Assembly: GCA_963626555.1 (NCBI GenBank)
Contig: CAVFXQ010000012.1
Location: forward strand, 1-60,542
Direction: 5' to 3'
Origin: UBA1181 sp963626555
GTDB taxonomy: Bacteria > Bacteroidota > Bacteroidia > Bacteroidales > Paludibacteraceae
Length of the DNA stretch: 60,542 nucleotides
The notes under the pieces are model-generated. The model was not told where the DNA came from. It did not search any database and worked only from the letters and a program-made list of their open reading frames with translations. Both the position numbers and the translations under genes were made by a program. Shown piece after piece: positions 28,439 to 37,369 of the stretch (position 1 is the first letter of the stretch; every line of letters starts with the position of its first letter).

Positions 28439-29671
28439 TCACGCTTCCCGCATTTTCTCAAAATTCATATTTTTCAATCGTTCCTTAGCATAATCTAATG
28501 TGATTGTCTCTTCCTTCTTGTCCGATGACGGCGTATTATACATCACATCCAACATAATACTTTCTACGATTGATCTTAAACCTCTGGCTCCTAACTTAAA
28601 CTCTATCGCCGTATCTACAATATAATCCAAAACATCATCGTTGAATGACAATTTTACACCATCCATCTCAAAAATCTTGATATACTGCTTGATAATAGAA
28701 TTCTTAGGTTCTGTCAGAATATTTCGCAATGCAGTTCGATCTAATTGCTGCAAATAACACAACAACGGCAATCGACCTATAATCTCAGGAATTAATCCAA
28801 ATGATTTCAAATCTTTTGGCGTGATATACTGCATCAAGTTGTTCATATCCACTGTGCTTTGCAACTTGGCAGCCGCATAGCCCATCACTTTCGTGTTTAA
28901 GCGATGTGCGATTCTCTGTTCAATGCCATCGAACGCTCCTCCACAGATAAACAGAATATTCTTCGTGTCGACAGGAATCATCTTCTGATCTGGATGCTTT
29001 CGACCTCCTTGCGGCGGCACATTCACAATAGAACCCTCCAACAACTTCAATAGTCCTTGCTGAACACCCTCTCCACTCACATCTCGCGTAATCGACGGAT
29101 TGTCTCCTTTCCTCGCAATTTTATCAATCTCGTCAATGAACACGATTCCTCGCTGGGCTAGCCCCACATCATAGTCGGCCGCTTGCAACAAGCGCGTCAA
29201 AATACTCTCTATATCTTCACCAACATATCCCGCCTCTGTCAAAACAGTGGCATCTACAATGGCAAAAGGCACTTTTAATAACCTTGCAACCGTCTTAGCC
29301 AACAATGTCTTTCCCGTTCCTGTCGCCCCAACCATTATAATGTTTGACTTTTCAATCTCGACGTCGTCATCGTCAACATTCTGCAACAAGCGCTTATAAT
29401 GATTGTAAACGGCTACAGACAAAGTCTTTTTGGCATTGTCTTGACCAATTACATATTTATCTAAAAACTCTTTGATTTCTATGGGTTTAGGTACTTCCGT
29501 CAGAGAATTTATAGGATTAGCGGAAGCTTTTTTATTCATTCTCACAATCTCTTCTGCCTTCTCTACACACTCACTACAAATGAACGCACCATCCACTCCT
29601 GAAATCATTAGGCGAACGTTCTGCGCACTGCGACCGCAAAAACTACATTTTTCGTCTGCTTTTTTCGCCAT
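28439..29671 (-). CDS. clpX: ClpX, ATP-dependent specificity subunit of ClpXP
   Basis: A 410-aa AAA+ unfoldase. The N-terminal zinc-binding domain has C9-C12-C32-C35 (CSFCGRS and CSEC). Walker A is GATGTGKTLLAK and Walker B is GIVFIDEIDK. The pore loop region GYVGEDIE and the arginine-finger region RLPL are present. It begins 4 bases after clpP ends, giving the common clpP-clpX operon. Unfolds tagged proteins and feeds them into ClpP. Confidence 0.97.
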   Translation of the reverse strand: MAKKADEKCSFCGRSAQNVRLMISGVDGAFICSECVEKAEEIVRMNKKASANPINSLTEVPKPIEIKEFLDKYVIGQDNAKKTLSVAVYNHYKRLLQNVDDDDVEIEKSNIIMVGATGTGKTLLAKTVARLLKVPFAIVDATVLTEAGYVGEDIESILTRLLQAADYDVGLAQRGIVFIDEIDKIARKGDNPSITRDVSGEGVQQGLLKLLEGSIVNVPPQGGRKHPDQKMIPVDTKNILFICGGAFDGIEQRIAHRLNTKVMGYAAAKLQSTVDMNNLMQYITPKDLKSFGLIPEIIGRLPLLCYLQQLDRTALRNILTEPKNSIIKQYIKIFEMDGVKLSFNDDVLDYIVDTAIEFKLGARGLRSIVESIMLDVMYNTPSSDKKEETITLDYAKERLKNMNFEKMREA

Positions 29672-29675
29672 ACTA

Positions 29676-30368
29676 TTATTTCTTTGAGCGTACTAAAACT
29701 TCATCAATCATTCCATACTCCTTTGCTTCATCGGCAATCATCCAATAGTCGCGATCCGAGTCTTTTTCAATCTTCTCAAAAGAGTTTCCTGAATGATCTG
29801 CAATGATTGTATAAAGCTCTTTCTTCAATTTTTGAATCTCACGCGCTGTGATTTCAATATCAGAGGCTTGTCCTTGCGCACCTCCCATTGGCTGATGAAT
29901 CATTACACGTCCATGCTTCAAGGCCGAGCGTTTTCCTTTAGTTCCTGCCACTAACAACACAGCAGCCATAGACGCAGCCATTCCCGTACATATTGTAGCG
30001 ACATCACAACTGATATACTGCATTGTGTCATAAATACCCAAACCTGCATAAACGGAACCACCTGGAGAATTCAAATAAATTGAGATATCTTTTCCAGGAT
30101 CGGCAGAATCCAAATATAGCAACTGCGCTTGAATCACATTTGCAGTATAATCGTTAATCTCTGTACCTAAGAAAATGATACGATCCATCATCAAACGTGA
30201 AAAAACATCCATTTGCGTCATGTTCAACTGACGCTCTTCCAAAATACTTGGAGAAATATAGTTGTACTCTGCCTTTATATTTGAAGATACAGCTGCTGTA
30301 TATTGGTCGAAAGCAAGTCCATTCATTCCTAAATGACCCACTGCGAATTTTCTAAAATCGTTACTCAT
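29676..30368 (-). CDS. clpP: ClpP, proteolytic subunit of ClpXP
   Basis: A 230-aa serine peptidase. The catalytic triad is S133 (CTGMAASMAAVL), H158 (MIHQPMGG) and D207 (SDRDYWM). The leader before LGTEIND is longer than in E. coli, consistent with a processed N-terminus. The tetradecamer chamber degrades substrates from ClpX. Its gene precedes clpX by 4 bases, and tig lies upstream behind its own terminator, so clpPX is transcribed separately. Confidence 0.97.
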   Translation of the reverse strand: MSNDFRKFAVGHLGMNGLAFDQYTAAVSSNIKAEYNYISPSILEERQLNMTQMDVFSRLMMDRIIFLGTEINDYTANVIQAQLLYLDSADPGKDISIYLNSPGGSVYAGLGIYDTMQYISCDVATICTGMAASMAAVLLVAGTKGKRSALKHGRVMIHQPMGGAQGQASDIEITAREIQKLKKELYTIIADHSGNSFEKIEKDSDRDYWMIADEAKEYGMIDEVLVRSKK

Positions 30369-30427
30369 ATTATTTTGTATACTTTCGTTTCTTAAAAACA
30401 GTAGATATTTCTACGTCCTTTCATTTT

Positions 30428-30435
30428 CAAAAATA
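30428..30435 (-). promoter_or_regulatory. -7 element for clpP-clpX
   Basis: Minus-strand TATTTTTG, matching TAnnTTTG, 60 bases before the clpP ATG. No -33 TTG at 19-21 bases. A small perfect palindromic pair GTAGA/TCTAC (30402-30415) lies in the predicted leader. Confidence 0.4.
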
Positions 30436-30496
30436 AAGTTAATATATTCTTTTCTAATTGTGCAAGACTACTATCGTAAAAATTAGGTTAAAAGCA

Positions 30497-30532
30497 AGAA
30501 AAAATCCCTGACGCTAAAGTTAACGCCAGGGA
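30497..30532 (-). terminator. Intrinsic terminator of tig
   Basis: On the minus strand TCCCTGGCGTTA and TAGCGTCAGGGA form a long stem (30532-30505), followed directly by TTTTTTC. It lies 40 bases after the tig stop. Confidence 0.85.
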
Positions 30533-30571
30533 ATGTGAAAATCATCTATTATTATGAATAATTAGATTTGA

Positions 30572-31945
30572 TTAGAGAGCTGCCTGATTCTGCTCTTGAA
30601 ACAACTTGTTGAACTCATCCATAGAGATACTCTTCTTGTCCAATGAAACAAGTTCCTTCACCTTGACCATCATCTTCTCATCAAGCGCTTGATCTACCAA
30701 ACGATCGATATATTCTCTTTTCTTGAACATCTCTTTCGTATAGTTCTCAAGAACATCTGCAGGAACCTCTGACATACCATATTGAGCGAACTGAGCTTGA
30801 GCTACTTTCTTCGCATACGACTCAACATCGTCCTTCTCGACCTTCAAGTTGTTAGCCTCCGAGAATTTTCTCTTGATGATGTGCCACTTCAAATCATCCA
30901 ACATTGCTGGATATTGCTTGTCCAAATCCTCTGCCTTCATATCCTTGTTAGTCTCCAATACCCAACGCTTCAAGAAATCGTCTGGGAACTGTACATTCTC
31001 CAAATCTTTTAAGAGAGCCAACTTTGTGTCTAAGAACAACTTGTAGTCTGCATCTTGAGAGAAAGCAGAAATCATATTGTCTTTGATCTTATTCTTAAAC
31101 TCTTCTTCGCTCTTGACAGAGCCTTCTCCAAACACCTTGTCGAACAACTCTTGGTTGACCTCTGCGTCTGTATATCTGCTGATACTCTTTACAGTAAATT
31201 TAAAGTCTGAAGTGACCTTAGCTGCCTCTTCTTTACTGATTTTCAAAAGAGATGCCAACTCAACGTCGCTACCTGCGTATGCTTTATTAGGGTTAAAGTT
31301 AGCGTGACCATTCAACTTTACTCCAAGCAAAAGAGCCTTCTGCTCGTCATCTTTGAAATATTTAGGACATAGAACAGCCTCTTCAATGACGATACCATCC
31401 TCTTTAGGCTTAGTCTTAGTACGCATTTCAACGAGTTCACCCTTAACAACATCGTTTTCCTGAATATCTTCGCCTTCAGAACGAACGCCATAACGACTCT
31501 TATATTGTTTGATTGTGTTATCAATCATCTCGTCAGTAACGGCGATTTCATAGTAAGGAAGAGACTTGCCATTAACGTCAACATTGAACTCTGGTTCAAC
31601 AGCAATGTCGAAGTTAAATTCGAAATCTTCTTGTTTGTCGAAATCGATAGCGTCTTGCTCTGTACGATTAGGAAGAGGTTCACCCAAAACCTTGATTTTG
31701 TTATCCTCAATATATTTGAACAAAGACTCAGAAACGAGCTTGTCTAACTGTTCAGCCTTTGCCTGTTTTCCATACTGTCTTACAATCATTCCCATAGGAG
31801 CGAAACCAGGGCGAAATCCAGGAATGTTGGCTTGTTTTTTGTAAGAGCGGAGGATTTTATCAACACCATCTTGGTAGTCGCTTTTACCGAGCGAAATCTT
31901 AATCGTTGCATTGACTGCGTCAATGTTTTTTCTTTCAATATTCAT
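30572..31945 (-). CDS. tig: Trigger factor
   Basis: A 457-aa ribosome-bound chaperone. The N-terminal ribosome-binding domain (about 1-115) contains GFRPGFAPMG, the position of the family signature GFRxGKxP, with F-A in place of the x-K ribosome contact pair; this departure is typical of Bacteroidetes trigger factors as far as I remember, but worth noting. A PPIase-like middle domain (about 150-240) is weakly conserved, and a long helical C-terminal arm follows. Promoter and terminator flank it, so it is monocistronic. Confidence 0.9.
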   Translation of the reverse strand: MNIERKNIDAVNATIKISLGKSDYQDGVDKILRSYKKQANIPGFRPGFAPMGMIVRQYGKQAKAEQLDKLVSESLFKYIEDNKIKVLGEPLPNRTEQDAIDFDKQEDFEFNFDIAVEPEFNVDVNGKSLPYYEIAVTDEMIDNTIKQYKSRYGVRSEGEDIQENDVVKGELVEMRTKTKPKEDGIVIEEAVLCPKYFKDDEQKALLLGVKLNGHANFNPNKAYAGSDVELASLLKISKEEAAKVTSDFKFTVKSISRYTDAEVNQELFDKVFGEGSVKSEEEFKNKIKDNMISAFSQDADYKLFLDTKLALLKDLENVQFPDDFLKRWVLETNKDMKAEDLDKQYPAMLDDLKWHIIKRKFSEANNLKVEKDDVESYAKKVAQAQFAQYGMSEVPADVLENYTKEMFKKREYIDRLVDQALDEKMMVKVKELVSLDKKSISMDEFNKLFQEQNQAAL

Positions 31946-31987
31946 CCGAAAAACAATATTTTGTTACAATACATTTTTGTTGGGTTG

Positions 31988-32018
31988 CAAAGATACAATT
32001 AGTTTTTATCATTCACAA
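31988..32018 (-). promoter_or_regulatory. Promoter for tig
   Basis: Minus-strand TTG (32018-32016), 20 bases, TATCTTTG (31995-31988), a full consensus match about 43 bases before the tig ATG. Confidence 0.75.
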
Positions 32019-32040
32019 CCTAAAAAATCCAACAAATGAA

Positions 32041-32073
32041 AAAAAAAAGAAAGGTCTATACAAGACCTTTCTT
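32041..32073 (-). terminator. Intrinsic terminator of the tRNA operon
   Basis: AAGAAAGGTCT (32047-32057) and AGACCTTTCTT (32063-32073) form an 11-bp perfect stem with a 5-nt loop; on the minus strand a T-run follows. It ends the tRNA-Tyr/tRNA-Gly transcript. Confidence 0.85.
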
Positions 32074-32075
32074 AG

Positions 32076-32148
32076 AGCGGAAAACGAGGTTCGAACTCGC
32101 GACCCTCAGCTTGGAAGGCTGATGCTCTACCAACTGAGCTATTTCCGC
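32076..32148 (-). tRNA. tRNA-Gly (TCC anticodon)
   Basis: On the minus strand the 73-nt sequence starts GCGGAAATAGCTCAGTTGG and ends TTTTCCGCT. The acceptor arms GCGGAAA/TTTCCGC pair, the D-loop AGTTGGTAGAG and the T-loop GTTCGAA are present, and the anticodon loop CTTCCAA has anticodon TCC. CCA is not encoded. It lies 12 bases downstream of tRNA-Tyr on the same strand. Confidence 0.97.
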
Positions 32149-32160
32149 ATTTGTTGGTTG

Positions 32161-32243
32161 TGGGTGCGGATGGATTCGAACCACCGAAGGTAGAAACCAG
32201 CAGATTTACAGTCTGCCCCATTTGGCCACTCTGGTACACACCC
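32161..32243 (-). tRNA. tRNA-Tyr (GTA anticodon)
   Basis: On the minus strand an 83-nt class II tRNA starts GGGTGTGTACCAGAGTGG and ends CCGCACCCA. The anticodon loop is CTGTAAA with GTA, followed by a long variable arm and the T-loop GTTCGAA. Acceptor arms GGGTGTG and CGCACCC pair with one G-T. CCA is not encoded. It is the first gene of a two-tRNA operon. Confidence 0.97.
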
Positions 32244-32303
32244 TTAATTTCTTCGTCAAAATTCTTACCTCGTTTGGCAATGTCTTTGTTTTTTTTGACG
32301 ATG

Positions 32304-32334
32304 CAAAGGTAGGTGTTTGTGGGGAAAGTACCAA
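32304..32334 (-). promoter_or_regulatory. Promoter for the tRNA operon
   Basis: Minus-strand TTG (32334-32332), 20 bases, TACCTTTG (32311-32304), a full match to the Bacteroidetes consensus, 61 bases before tRNA-Tyr. Confidence 0.75.
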
Positions 32335-32404
32335 GAAAATTGGTAGTTTTTTTTATTAATTTTTCAATATCACTATATATATCTGTTTATCAAACACTTA
32401 AAGC

Positions 32405-32569
32405 CTAACAATCTCTTTTAAAAGAAGAAAATAAAAGGCTACGTATAATCTCCCAACAGGTCAAAACAACAATAATCCACCACCAAACATTGTAAGCAGT
32501 ACTATAATTGTCCGCCTTATAAGATGCATCAAAAAGCCAATGATTTATTAGATTAGGGAAAAAATTTTG
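32405..32569 (-). pseudogene. Possible remnant of a membrane protein gene
   Basis: A 54-codon minus-strand stretch without a start codon. It reads through NHWLFDASYKADNYSTAY and then a tryptophan- and valine-rich hydrophobic run followed by KRDC and a stop at 32405-32407. The pattern resembles the C-terminal end of a membrane protein. It overlaps the AAA remnant in another frame. Support is only the protein-like composition, so it may be chance. Confidence 0.25.
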
Positions 32570-32679
32570 CTATGCCGACTAAGAGCATTACGAGCGACAT
32601 CGTTAACAATTAACTGAATATCCGCTGAAACATAATTTTTAGTGAGATGTGCTAATTCCTCATAATCAAGAGCAAAATT
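32548..32679 (-). pseudogene. Remnant of an AAA+ ATPase C-terminal lid domain
   Basis: A 43-codon minus-strand fragment with a stop codon immediately upstream and no start. It reads DYEELAHLTKNYVSADIQ followed by a NDVARNALSRHSKI segment. This is the four-helix lid region of Cdc48/FtsH-like AAA ATPases, where the usual pattern is L-A-x-x-T-x-x-Y-x-S-A-D-I-x-x-x-V-x-x-A-x-x-x-A-L. The Walker motifs are absent and it ends early after SLI. It lies 46 bases beyond the DUF2357 gene on the same strand, so it is probably the tail of a gene displaced when the cassette arrived. Confidence 0.55.
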
Positions 32680-32725
32680 TTAAAGATTATTTTTTTAATT
32701 ATTGATTATCTGATAATTTTTTAAA

Positions 32726-34741
32726 TTATTTTTCTGCCTTCTGATACTCTTGAAACTCCTTTCTCGTCATAGTAATACCTTTCGATGCATTGCTGTCGAG
32801 TCCGTAGGTGAATGATTTTGGCAATATTGTGTATTTACCCAACTTCAAACAGATACGAATAGGCTTGTCAAAACCTCCATATTTGAGAGATGGGCCTTTA
32901 GCCATTGCTTTTTCCTGTTGCAAGTTTTCGCTCATATCCACAGCCTCTACGGAAAGAACTTGATAGAACCCCTTCACAAGATGACGGTCGACGGGGGCGA
33001 AGTATTTTATCTTTTGAAAGTCTACACCCGAGAGAATAGAGGAGTATCCAGAATAGAAAATGTTGCTCTGTCCATTCACCACCCTTCCCTTGTCTTTATT
33101 GACGTGGGTATCTACCGACGATACATAATAGGTTCCTTTGCAGACAGGCTCATCTGAATATTCTAACCCTTTTTGGGGTATGCTTTCCTCTAAGAGTCGT
33201 TCGCGTCCATTGCCGTCTTCGAGCCAATGACGGATTTGCTTGCGAAGGGCTTGCTCTGAACTGCCTGCATCCACGAGAATGGTACCGTCTGAGGCGTGTT
33301 GCTCCTGGTCGGGACGAAGGGGAAACGCACCAATACCGATGAGCGTATTCGACTGCTGATAATAGTATTCGCCACTCGCCAGAGCTGCTAATGGAACGCG
33401 TCCGGGGAAAAGCACATATCCCCCAATGATTTCCTTTTTCAGATGCTCACGGTCTCTACCCTCTTCGGTGTAATAGATGGCGTCACGATAGCGGTGCATT
33501 TGGTTGATGGCATCGGGGGGCGGAACATCGTAAACTTTGTCTTTCCTGCCGTTCTCGTCGCTGTCGGCAATGCGGTATTTGGCATCGAAGAGATTCACCT
33601 CCAATTTTCGCATACCCTCTTCCAACTCGTAGCCTTGTTGTAGCTCAATCCACCTCTCCAGTATGGTTTTGTAGCCTTGCGCCTGTTTCATCACGAGGTT
33701 GTCTTGCGTGAAGCCTTTGAACTGCCCTACGCCACGGAAAAACGCATTGTTGCAGAGGCGAAGCAGTTCGCTCTCAATATTTTCGAGGGTCAGATCTATG
33801 CGTTTAGGGTCTTCAAGGTGCATGGCGATTATGATGTGTTCCTTCACCACGACGAAACGACGTTGCATCTCATTGAGAGCGTATTTCAGGAAGCGATTCT
33901 CTATGGTGTCGTGGCTCAGAATGAGTTCTTCAGTGCGATAAAGATAGGCTGTATTCTCTTTGTGTATTTGGTATTCGTTCTCCAATTCAATGGGCATGCA
34001 AGCCATTCGCTCTGCTCTTTCGTATTTCGGCACAGAGCGGAGTCTGCGTTTGGGGCGATCGATGATCTGCCGTGCAGCCGACACGATGTCTGAGTAGCAC
34101 GATTTGAAAATCTGCCACCAAATCAGTGGGTTGCTCTCGCCCGCGCCGCGACGCATGCTGAGGTAGGTGTCCTTTAAAAAAGAGGTGCTCAGCATGGCAT
34201 ATTCGTTCTCTATGTCGGAGATGATGGTTTTGAGGTCGGAGCGGTAGTCGAGTTTGAAGCTCAGCACCTCAGTGATGAATTTTAGTTCGCGTGGTTGGTT
34301 GTCGCCTTTCACTTTGTAGACGAAACAGAAGTCGGTAAGGCCCACTTGGTTGTGGAAGTTGAGCGAGCCGTACATTTCGTCGCCACTGCTAATGATGGTG
34401 CTTTTCTCCTTTCCGTCGGAGCGGAGATGGTCGTTAATGGCGAGTGATATTTCCGTCAGTTCTTTGCCTTGTCCACGCACGATGAGGGGGTATTCTGTAT
34501 TTTCGAAGAAAACGGCTTCGTGGCGAATGTCGCACCCTTCTTCTTGCACCTTATCAAACGAGAAACGCACGTTATCGTCTGATGAGGTGTATCGGCACGA
34601 CTTTTTGATGGCACTGTCGGGGTTGGCAGTGTCGATGCACAGGTTTCTGACCGTTTCCTCTATCCTTTGTTGGTGGTTGGAACAAGAGAAGCGAACGATG
34701 AGGTCGCCGTTGGTGATTTCAAAGTTGAAGATGGAGGGCAT
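32726..34741 (-). CDS. DUF2357 McrC-like restriction nuclease subunit
   Basis: A protein of about 671 aa. The middle contains ENRFLKYALNEM, typical of DUF2357, and a PD-(D/E)XK core is visible as LFDAKYRI (D-x-K) at roughly 384-391 followed by QMHRYRDAI around 414-422. DUF2357 proteins are the nuclease partners of McrB-like AAA+ motors in modification-dependent restriction. The frame can start at 34765, overlapping the McrB-like gene; I choose the internal ATG at 34741 (MPSIFNFEI), 4 bases after the upstream stop. Much of the gene is richer in GC than the flanking core genes, a sign of transfer. Confidence 0.85.
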   Translation of the reverse strand: MPSIFNFEITNGDLIVRFSCSNHQQRIEETVRNLCIDTANPDSAIKKSCRYTSSDDNVRFSFDKVQEEGCDIRHEAVFFENTEYPLIVRGQGKELTEISLAINDHLRSDGKEKSTIISSGDEMYGSLNFHNQVGLTDFCFVYKVKGDNQPRELKFITEVLSFKLDYRSDLKTIISDIENEYAMLSTSFLKDTYLSMRRGAGESNPLIWWQIFKSCYSDIVSAARQIIDRPKRRLRSVPKYERAERMACMPIELENEYQIHKENTAYLYRTEELILSHDTIENRFLKYALNEMQRRFVVVKEHIIIAMHLEDPKRIDLTLENIESELLRLCNNAFFRGVGQFKGFTQDNLVMKQAQGYKTILERWIELQQGYELEEGMRKLEVNLFDAKYRIADSDENGRKDKVYDVPPPDAINQMHRYRDAIYYTEEGRDREHLKKEIIGGYVLFPGRVPLAALASGEYYYQQSNTLIGIGAFPLRPDQEQHASDGTILVDAGSSEQALRKQIRHWLEDGNGRERLLEESIPQKGLEYSDEPVCKGTYYVSSVDTHVNKDKGRVVNGQSNIFYSGYSSILSGVDFQKIKYFAPVDRHLVKGFYQVLSVEAVDMSENLQQEKAMAKGPSLKYGGFDKPIRICLKLGKYTILPKSFTYGLDSNASKGITMTRKEFQEYQKAEK

Positions 34742-34745
34742 AGTA

Positions 34746-36722
34746 TCAATTCCAATACGAAACAAAATGCTCGCGCTCTAACCGACTCAGCATGTTATCT
34801 ATCTTCTTGATGGATTTCAACCTTTCGCCTTGCTGCTCCAACAATGTTTGAGAGGTATGTTCTGCGAGACCTTCTGGCGTTTCTTCTAACTCGTTTTCTG
34901 CATTGGGGGTCAACTCTGTGCGTGCAGGGTAGCATTCACCCAAATAGGTGGCGATGAGGTCGCGCAGTGTCGTCAGCAGATTGAGGTCGCCGTGTTGCGT
35001 GGCGCGCTCTATGTCTACGCCAGAGAGGTTCAGACGCTCTTTGTCGGCTTCCGAGTGGGTGATGCGGAGTTTGTTCTCGTCGCCCTCAATGCGCGAGAGA
35101 ATTTTCATCAAGGTGAAGTTGTCGAGGGCTGACACATGGTCGGGCTGACCGAACTCTTGCAAGGAGCTTAGATAGATCAACGCCTCGTTGGCTGCCCGAT
35201 AGCCCAACTTGAACGGCGTGCCTTCGAGAAGAGCATTCACACGCTTCAAGTAGTCGATAACGAACATTGTATCTTCGCCCAGATCGTCTTTCACTTCCTT
35301 GGCTTCAATGTGGCGATCAACTAACAACGAGTTGAGCGACGCACCCATCTCAAGGGCAATCATCTTAATATCATCGTCGGTGGTGTCGTCTAAAAAGCGG
35401 TCGTAGTCCACTTCGTTCATCTCAATGCTCATGGCGCGGTCTAACACCTTGCGCGAGAAGGAGAAGGTGGTCTCGTCCATATTCACAGTGCCGACGACGA
35501 TGAGGTTTTTGGGCAACGTGAGACCTTTTTTGCGGAATTGCGATATTATTTTGGAAACGGGCGACTCGTTATCGCTTGCTTTGAAATCGGGGAACAACGC
35601 ATTGACCATATCCCTCGCCACACTCTCGCCAAACGAGTCGAACGGTTTGATGATAGGGTCTGTCATGTATTCGGAACCCTCGAAACTGCGACTTTCAATA
35701 GCGCTGAGGAACTCAGCGAAATACTCCTCTACGGGGGCGAGGTTCATCTCGTCAAGGCAGAGGAAGAAAGGCACATCAGTATGTTGCCATGCCTTAGCGA
35801 TAAACTGTACAAAGGGGGTGAAGACATAGTGAGGCGAAGGAATGTTGGAGAGGTAGCCCACCACATCCATAGAGTTGTGCCAGTTGGGCTTCACCTGAAT
35901 CAGTTCGAAGTTAGCTGGAGCGTGGAGTGTCCACCTGACGTTGTCGAAATTCTCTCCCTCATACCCCTGCATCTCTGGAGTAACCGTAGCCTGAGCCAAC
36001 TTGCGCACGATACGGCTCTTGCCCGTACCACTAATGCCGGCAAGAAGGAGGAAGGGCTTGGTCTTAATTGCTGATAAAAATAATTTAAGTTCTCCCTTTC
36101 GTGCTTTTAAGTCAATACTCTTATGGTTATAATCCTTTTGCGTGGACTTAATATATGGTCTTGAATCAAAGATGTTTATAAACGCTTCAAACGTAGTCGT
36201 CTCAGGATTATCAGAGGTGCCTATGTAAATGAAAGAAGCTTCATTTATATCTACTTTGTAATTGGAGCGAGTGCATTTTAGAAACTTTCTACCTCTTAAA
36301 TGCTCATTAGCATAATCGTAGATACTCCGCAAGTCTCTTCGAGAACCTTCATTGTCTAAATTGGTTTCTATGGATATTACATATTCTTTAGGGTTGAAAT
36401 TATTCAGACCTCTTGCCATTTCGTCTTCCTTGGTAAAAATAGAGAACAAATAATACCTTAGTTGATGTTTCTTTGCAAAATAAAAGGGCTTCTTGTATTC
36501 ATCCAAAAAAACTCTGAGTTGAGGTTTAGGTCTGTCAGTGCCAGTTATGCTGATATTAGTATATGAGATTAATATGGTTTCCTCATCATTAATTTTATAT
36601 AAATCACTAAAATCTTCCTTAAAGTTGATATTGTCATCAAACTCTGCAAACTCAACTTTTTTCCAATTTGGAAAATTCTGATTTATATATTCTTTCAAAC
36701 GTGTTTTAGAATCCATCTTCAA
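34746..36722 (-). CDS. McrB-like AAA+ GTPase/ATPase, restriction motor
   Basis: A 658-aa AAA+ protein. Walker A is GISGTGKS (229-236), Walker B and the McrB signature is CLDEMNLAPVEEYF (322-335), and sensor 1 with the NTPase signature is GTVNMDETTFSFSRKVLDRA (411-430). These match McrB/CoCoNuT-type motors that translocate DNA and activate a nuclease partner, here the DUF2357 protein encoded next. The first 220 residues are an unassigned domain, presumably the target-recognition module; it is AT-rich in sequence, while the motor part is GC-rich, with the change close to position 36060. A methylase remnant lies 5 bases upstream. Confidence 0.9.
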   Translation of the reverse strand: MKMDSKTRLKEYINQNFPNWKKVEFAEFDDNINFKEDFSDLYKINDEETILISYTNISITGTDRPKPQLRVFLDEYKKPFYFAKKHQLRYYLFSIFTKEDEMARGLNNFNPKEYVISIETNLDNEGSRRDLRSIYDYANEHLRGRKFLKCTRSNYKVDINEASFIYIGTSDNPETTTFEAFINIFDSRPYIKSTQKDYNHKSIDLKARKGELKLFLSAIKTKPFLLLAGISGTGKSRIVRKLAQATVTPEMQGYEGENFDNVRWTLHAPANFELIQVKPNWHNSMDVVGYLSNIPSPHYVFTPFVQFIAKAWQHTDVPFFLCLDEMNLAPVEEYFAEFLSAIESRSFEGSEYMTDPIIKPFDSFGESVARDMVNALFPDFKASDNESPVSKIISQFRKKGLTLPKNLIVVGTVNMDETTFSFSRKVLDRAMSIEMNEVDYDRFLDDTTDDDIKMIALEMGASLNSLLVDRHIEAKEVKDDLGEDTMFVIDYLKRVNALLEGTPFKLGYRAANEALIYLSSLQEFGQPDHVSALDNFTLMKILSRIEGDENKLRITHSEADKERLNLSGVDIERATQHGDLNLLTTLRDLIATYLGECYPARTELTPNAENELEETPEGLAEHTSQTLLEQQGERLKSIKKIDNMLSRLEREHFVSYWN

Positions 36723-36727
36723 TCCTA

Positions 36728-37369
36728 TTAATAATTAGTTACAACAATGTGATTTGCTACAGATTTGAACCTGTTTCTAATGTTTACGGAGTACTGTTTT
36801 CCATATTCATCAACAATCATTCCATCATACAATTCCTCGGTCAATGGTGTTCGTCCTATCACCATCATTGCCATACATCCAAGGTTGCGGAAATCTTGTG
36901 CTAAACGTCTATGGCTGTCTTCATTAAATCCGTCATGATATTCTTCATTTCCATAATCAGAGAAGGTGCAATCGTATGGCGGGTCCAAAAACATGAAGTC
37001 CCCTTCTTGACTCATGTTGAAAATGTCAATATAATCTTCGTTAAATAATTCAGCTCTTTGAAGTAATTCCGAATGTTGCTCGGTTACCAATCTAGTATTG
37101 ATGTTTTTATACCTACCGAACGGAACATTAAATTCCCCTTTAGAATTATAACGAATCATGCCAGAATACGCAGTTTTATTAATAAAATAATATAAGAGAG
37201 CGTCAGAGTACTGTCTTTCGGTAATATTATTATACATATTGCGTATCCGATAATACAACTCTTCGTTGTGGTCTTCGACACGCTCATCTGGATGAAGGGC
37301 TTTTAGTGCATCAAAGGCCACTCTATTAGCTGTATAGAGTGTCTCTATTTCATTTAGTTCTCTTCTTAA
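36728..37369 (-). pseudogene. 5'-truncated Dam-type (D12 class) adenine methyltransferase
   Basis: The frame is open from 37369, directly after the stop of the upstream gene, with a possible GTG start at 37321. The reading shows ALHPDERVEDHNEELYYRI, FINKTAYSGMIRYN and FLDPPYDCTF, the catalytic DPPY motif (113-116 from the GTG), then the C-terminal target-recognition region to VVTNY. The N-terminal FxGxK motif I that binds AdoMet, about 60-80 residues in relatives, is missing, and no trace of it is found upstream. As it stands it should not bind cofactor. It lies 5 bases before the McrB-like gene and probably was its partner. Confidence 0.75.

Noticed and set aside
32244..32725. Insertion sequence or integrase near the tRNAs
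   Set aside because: No transposase, terminal inverted repeats, or duplicated tRNA end was seen; only gene remnants.
34742..34765. Eight extra N-terminal residues of the DUF2357 protein
   Set aside because: They would overlap the upstream gene, and the next ATG gives a more typical start; it remains possible.
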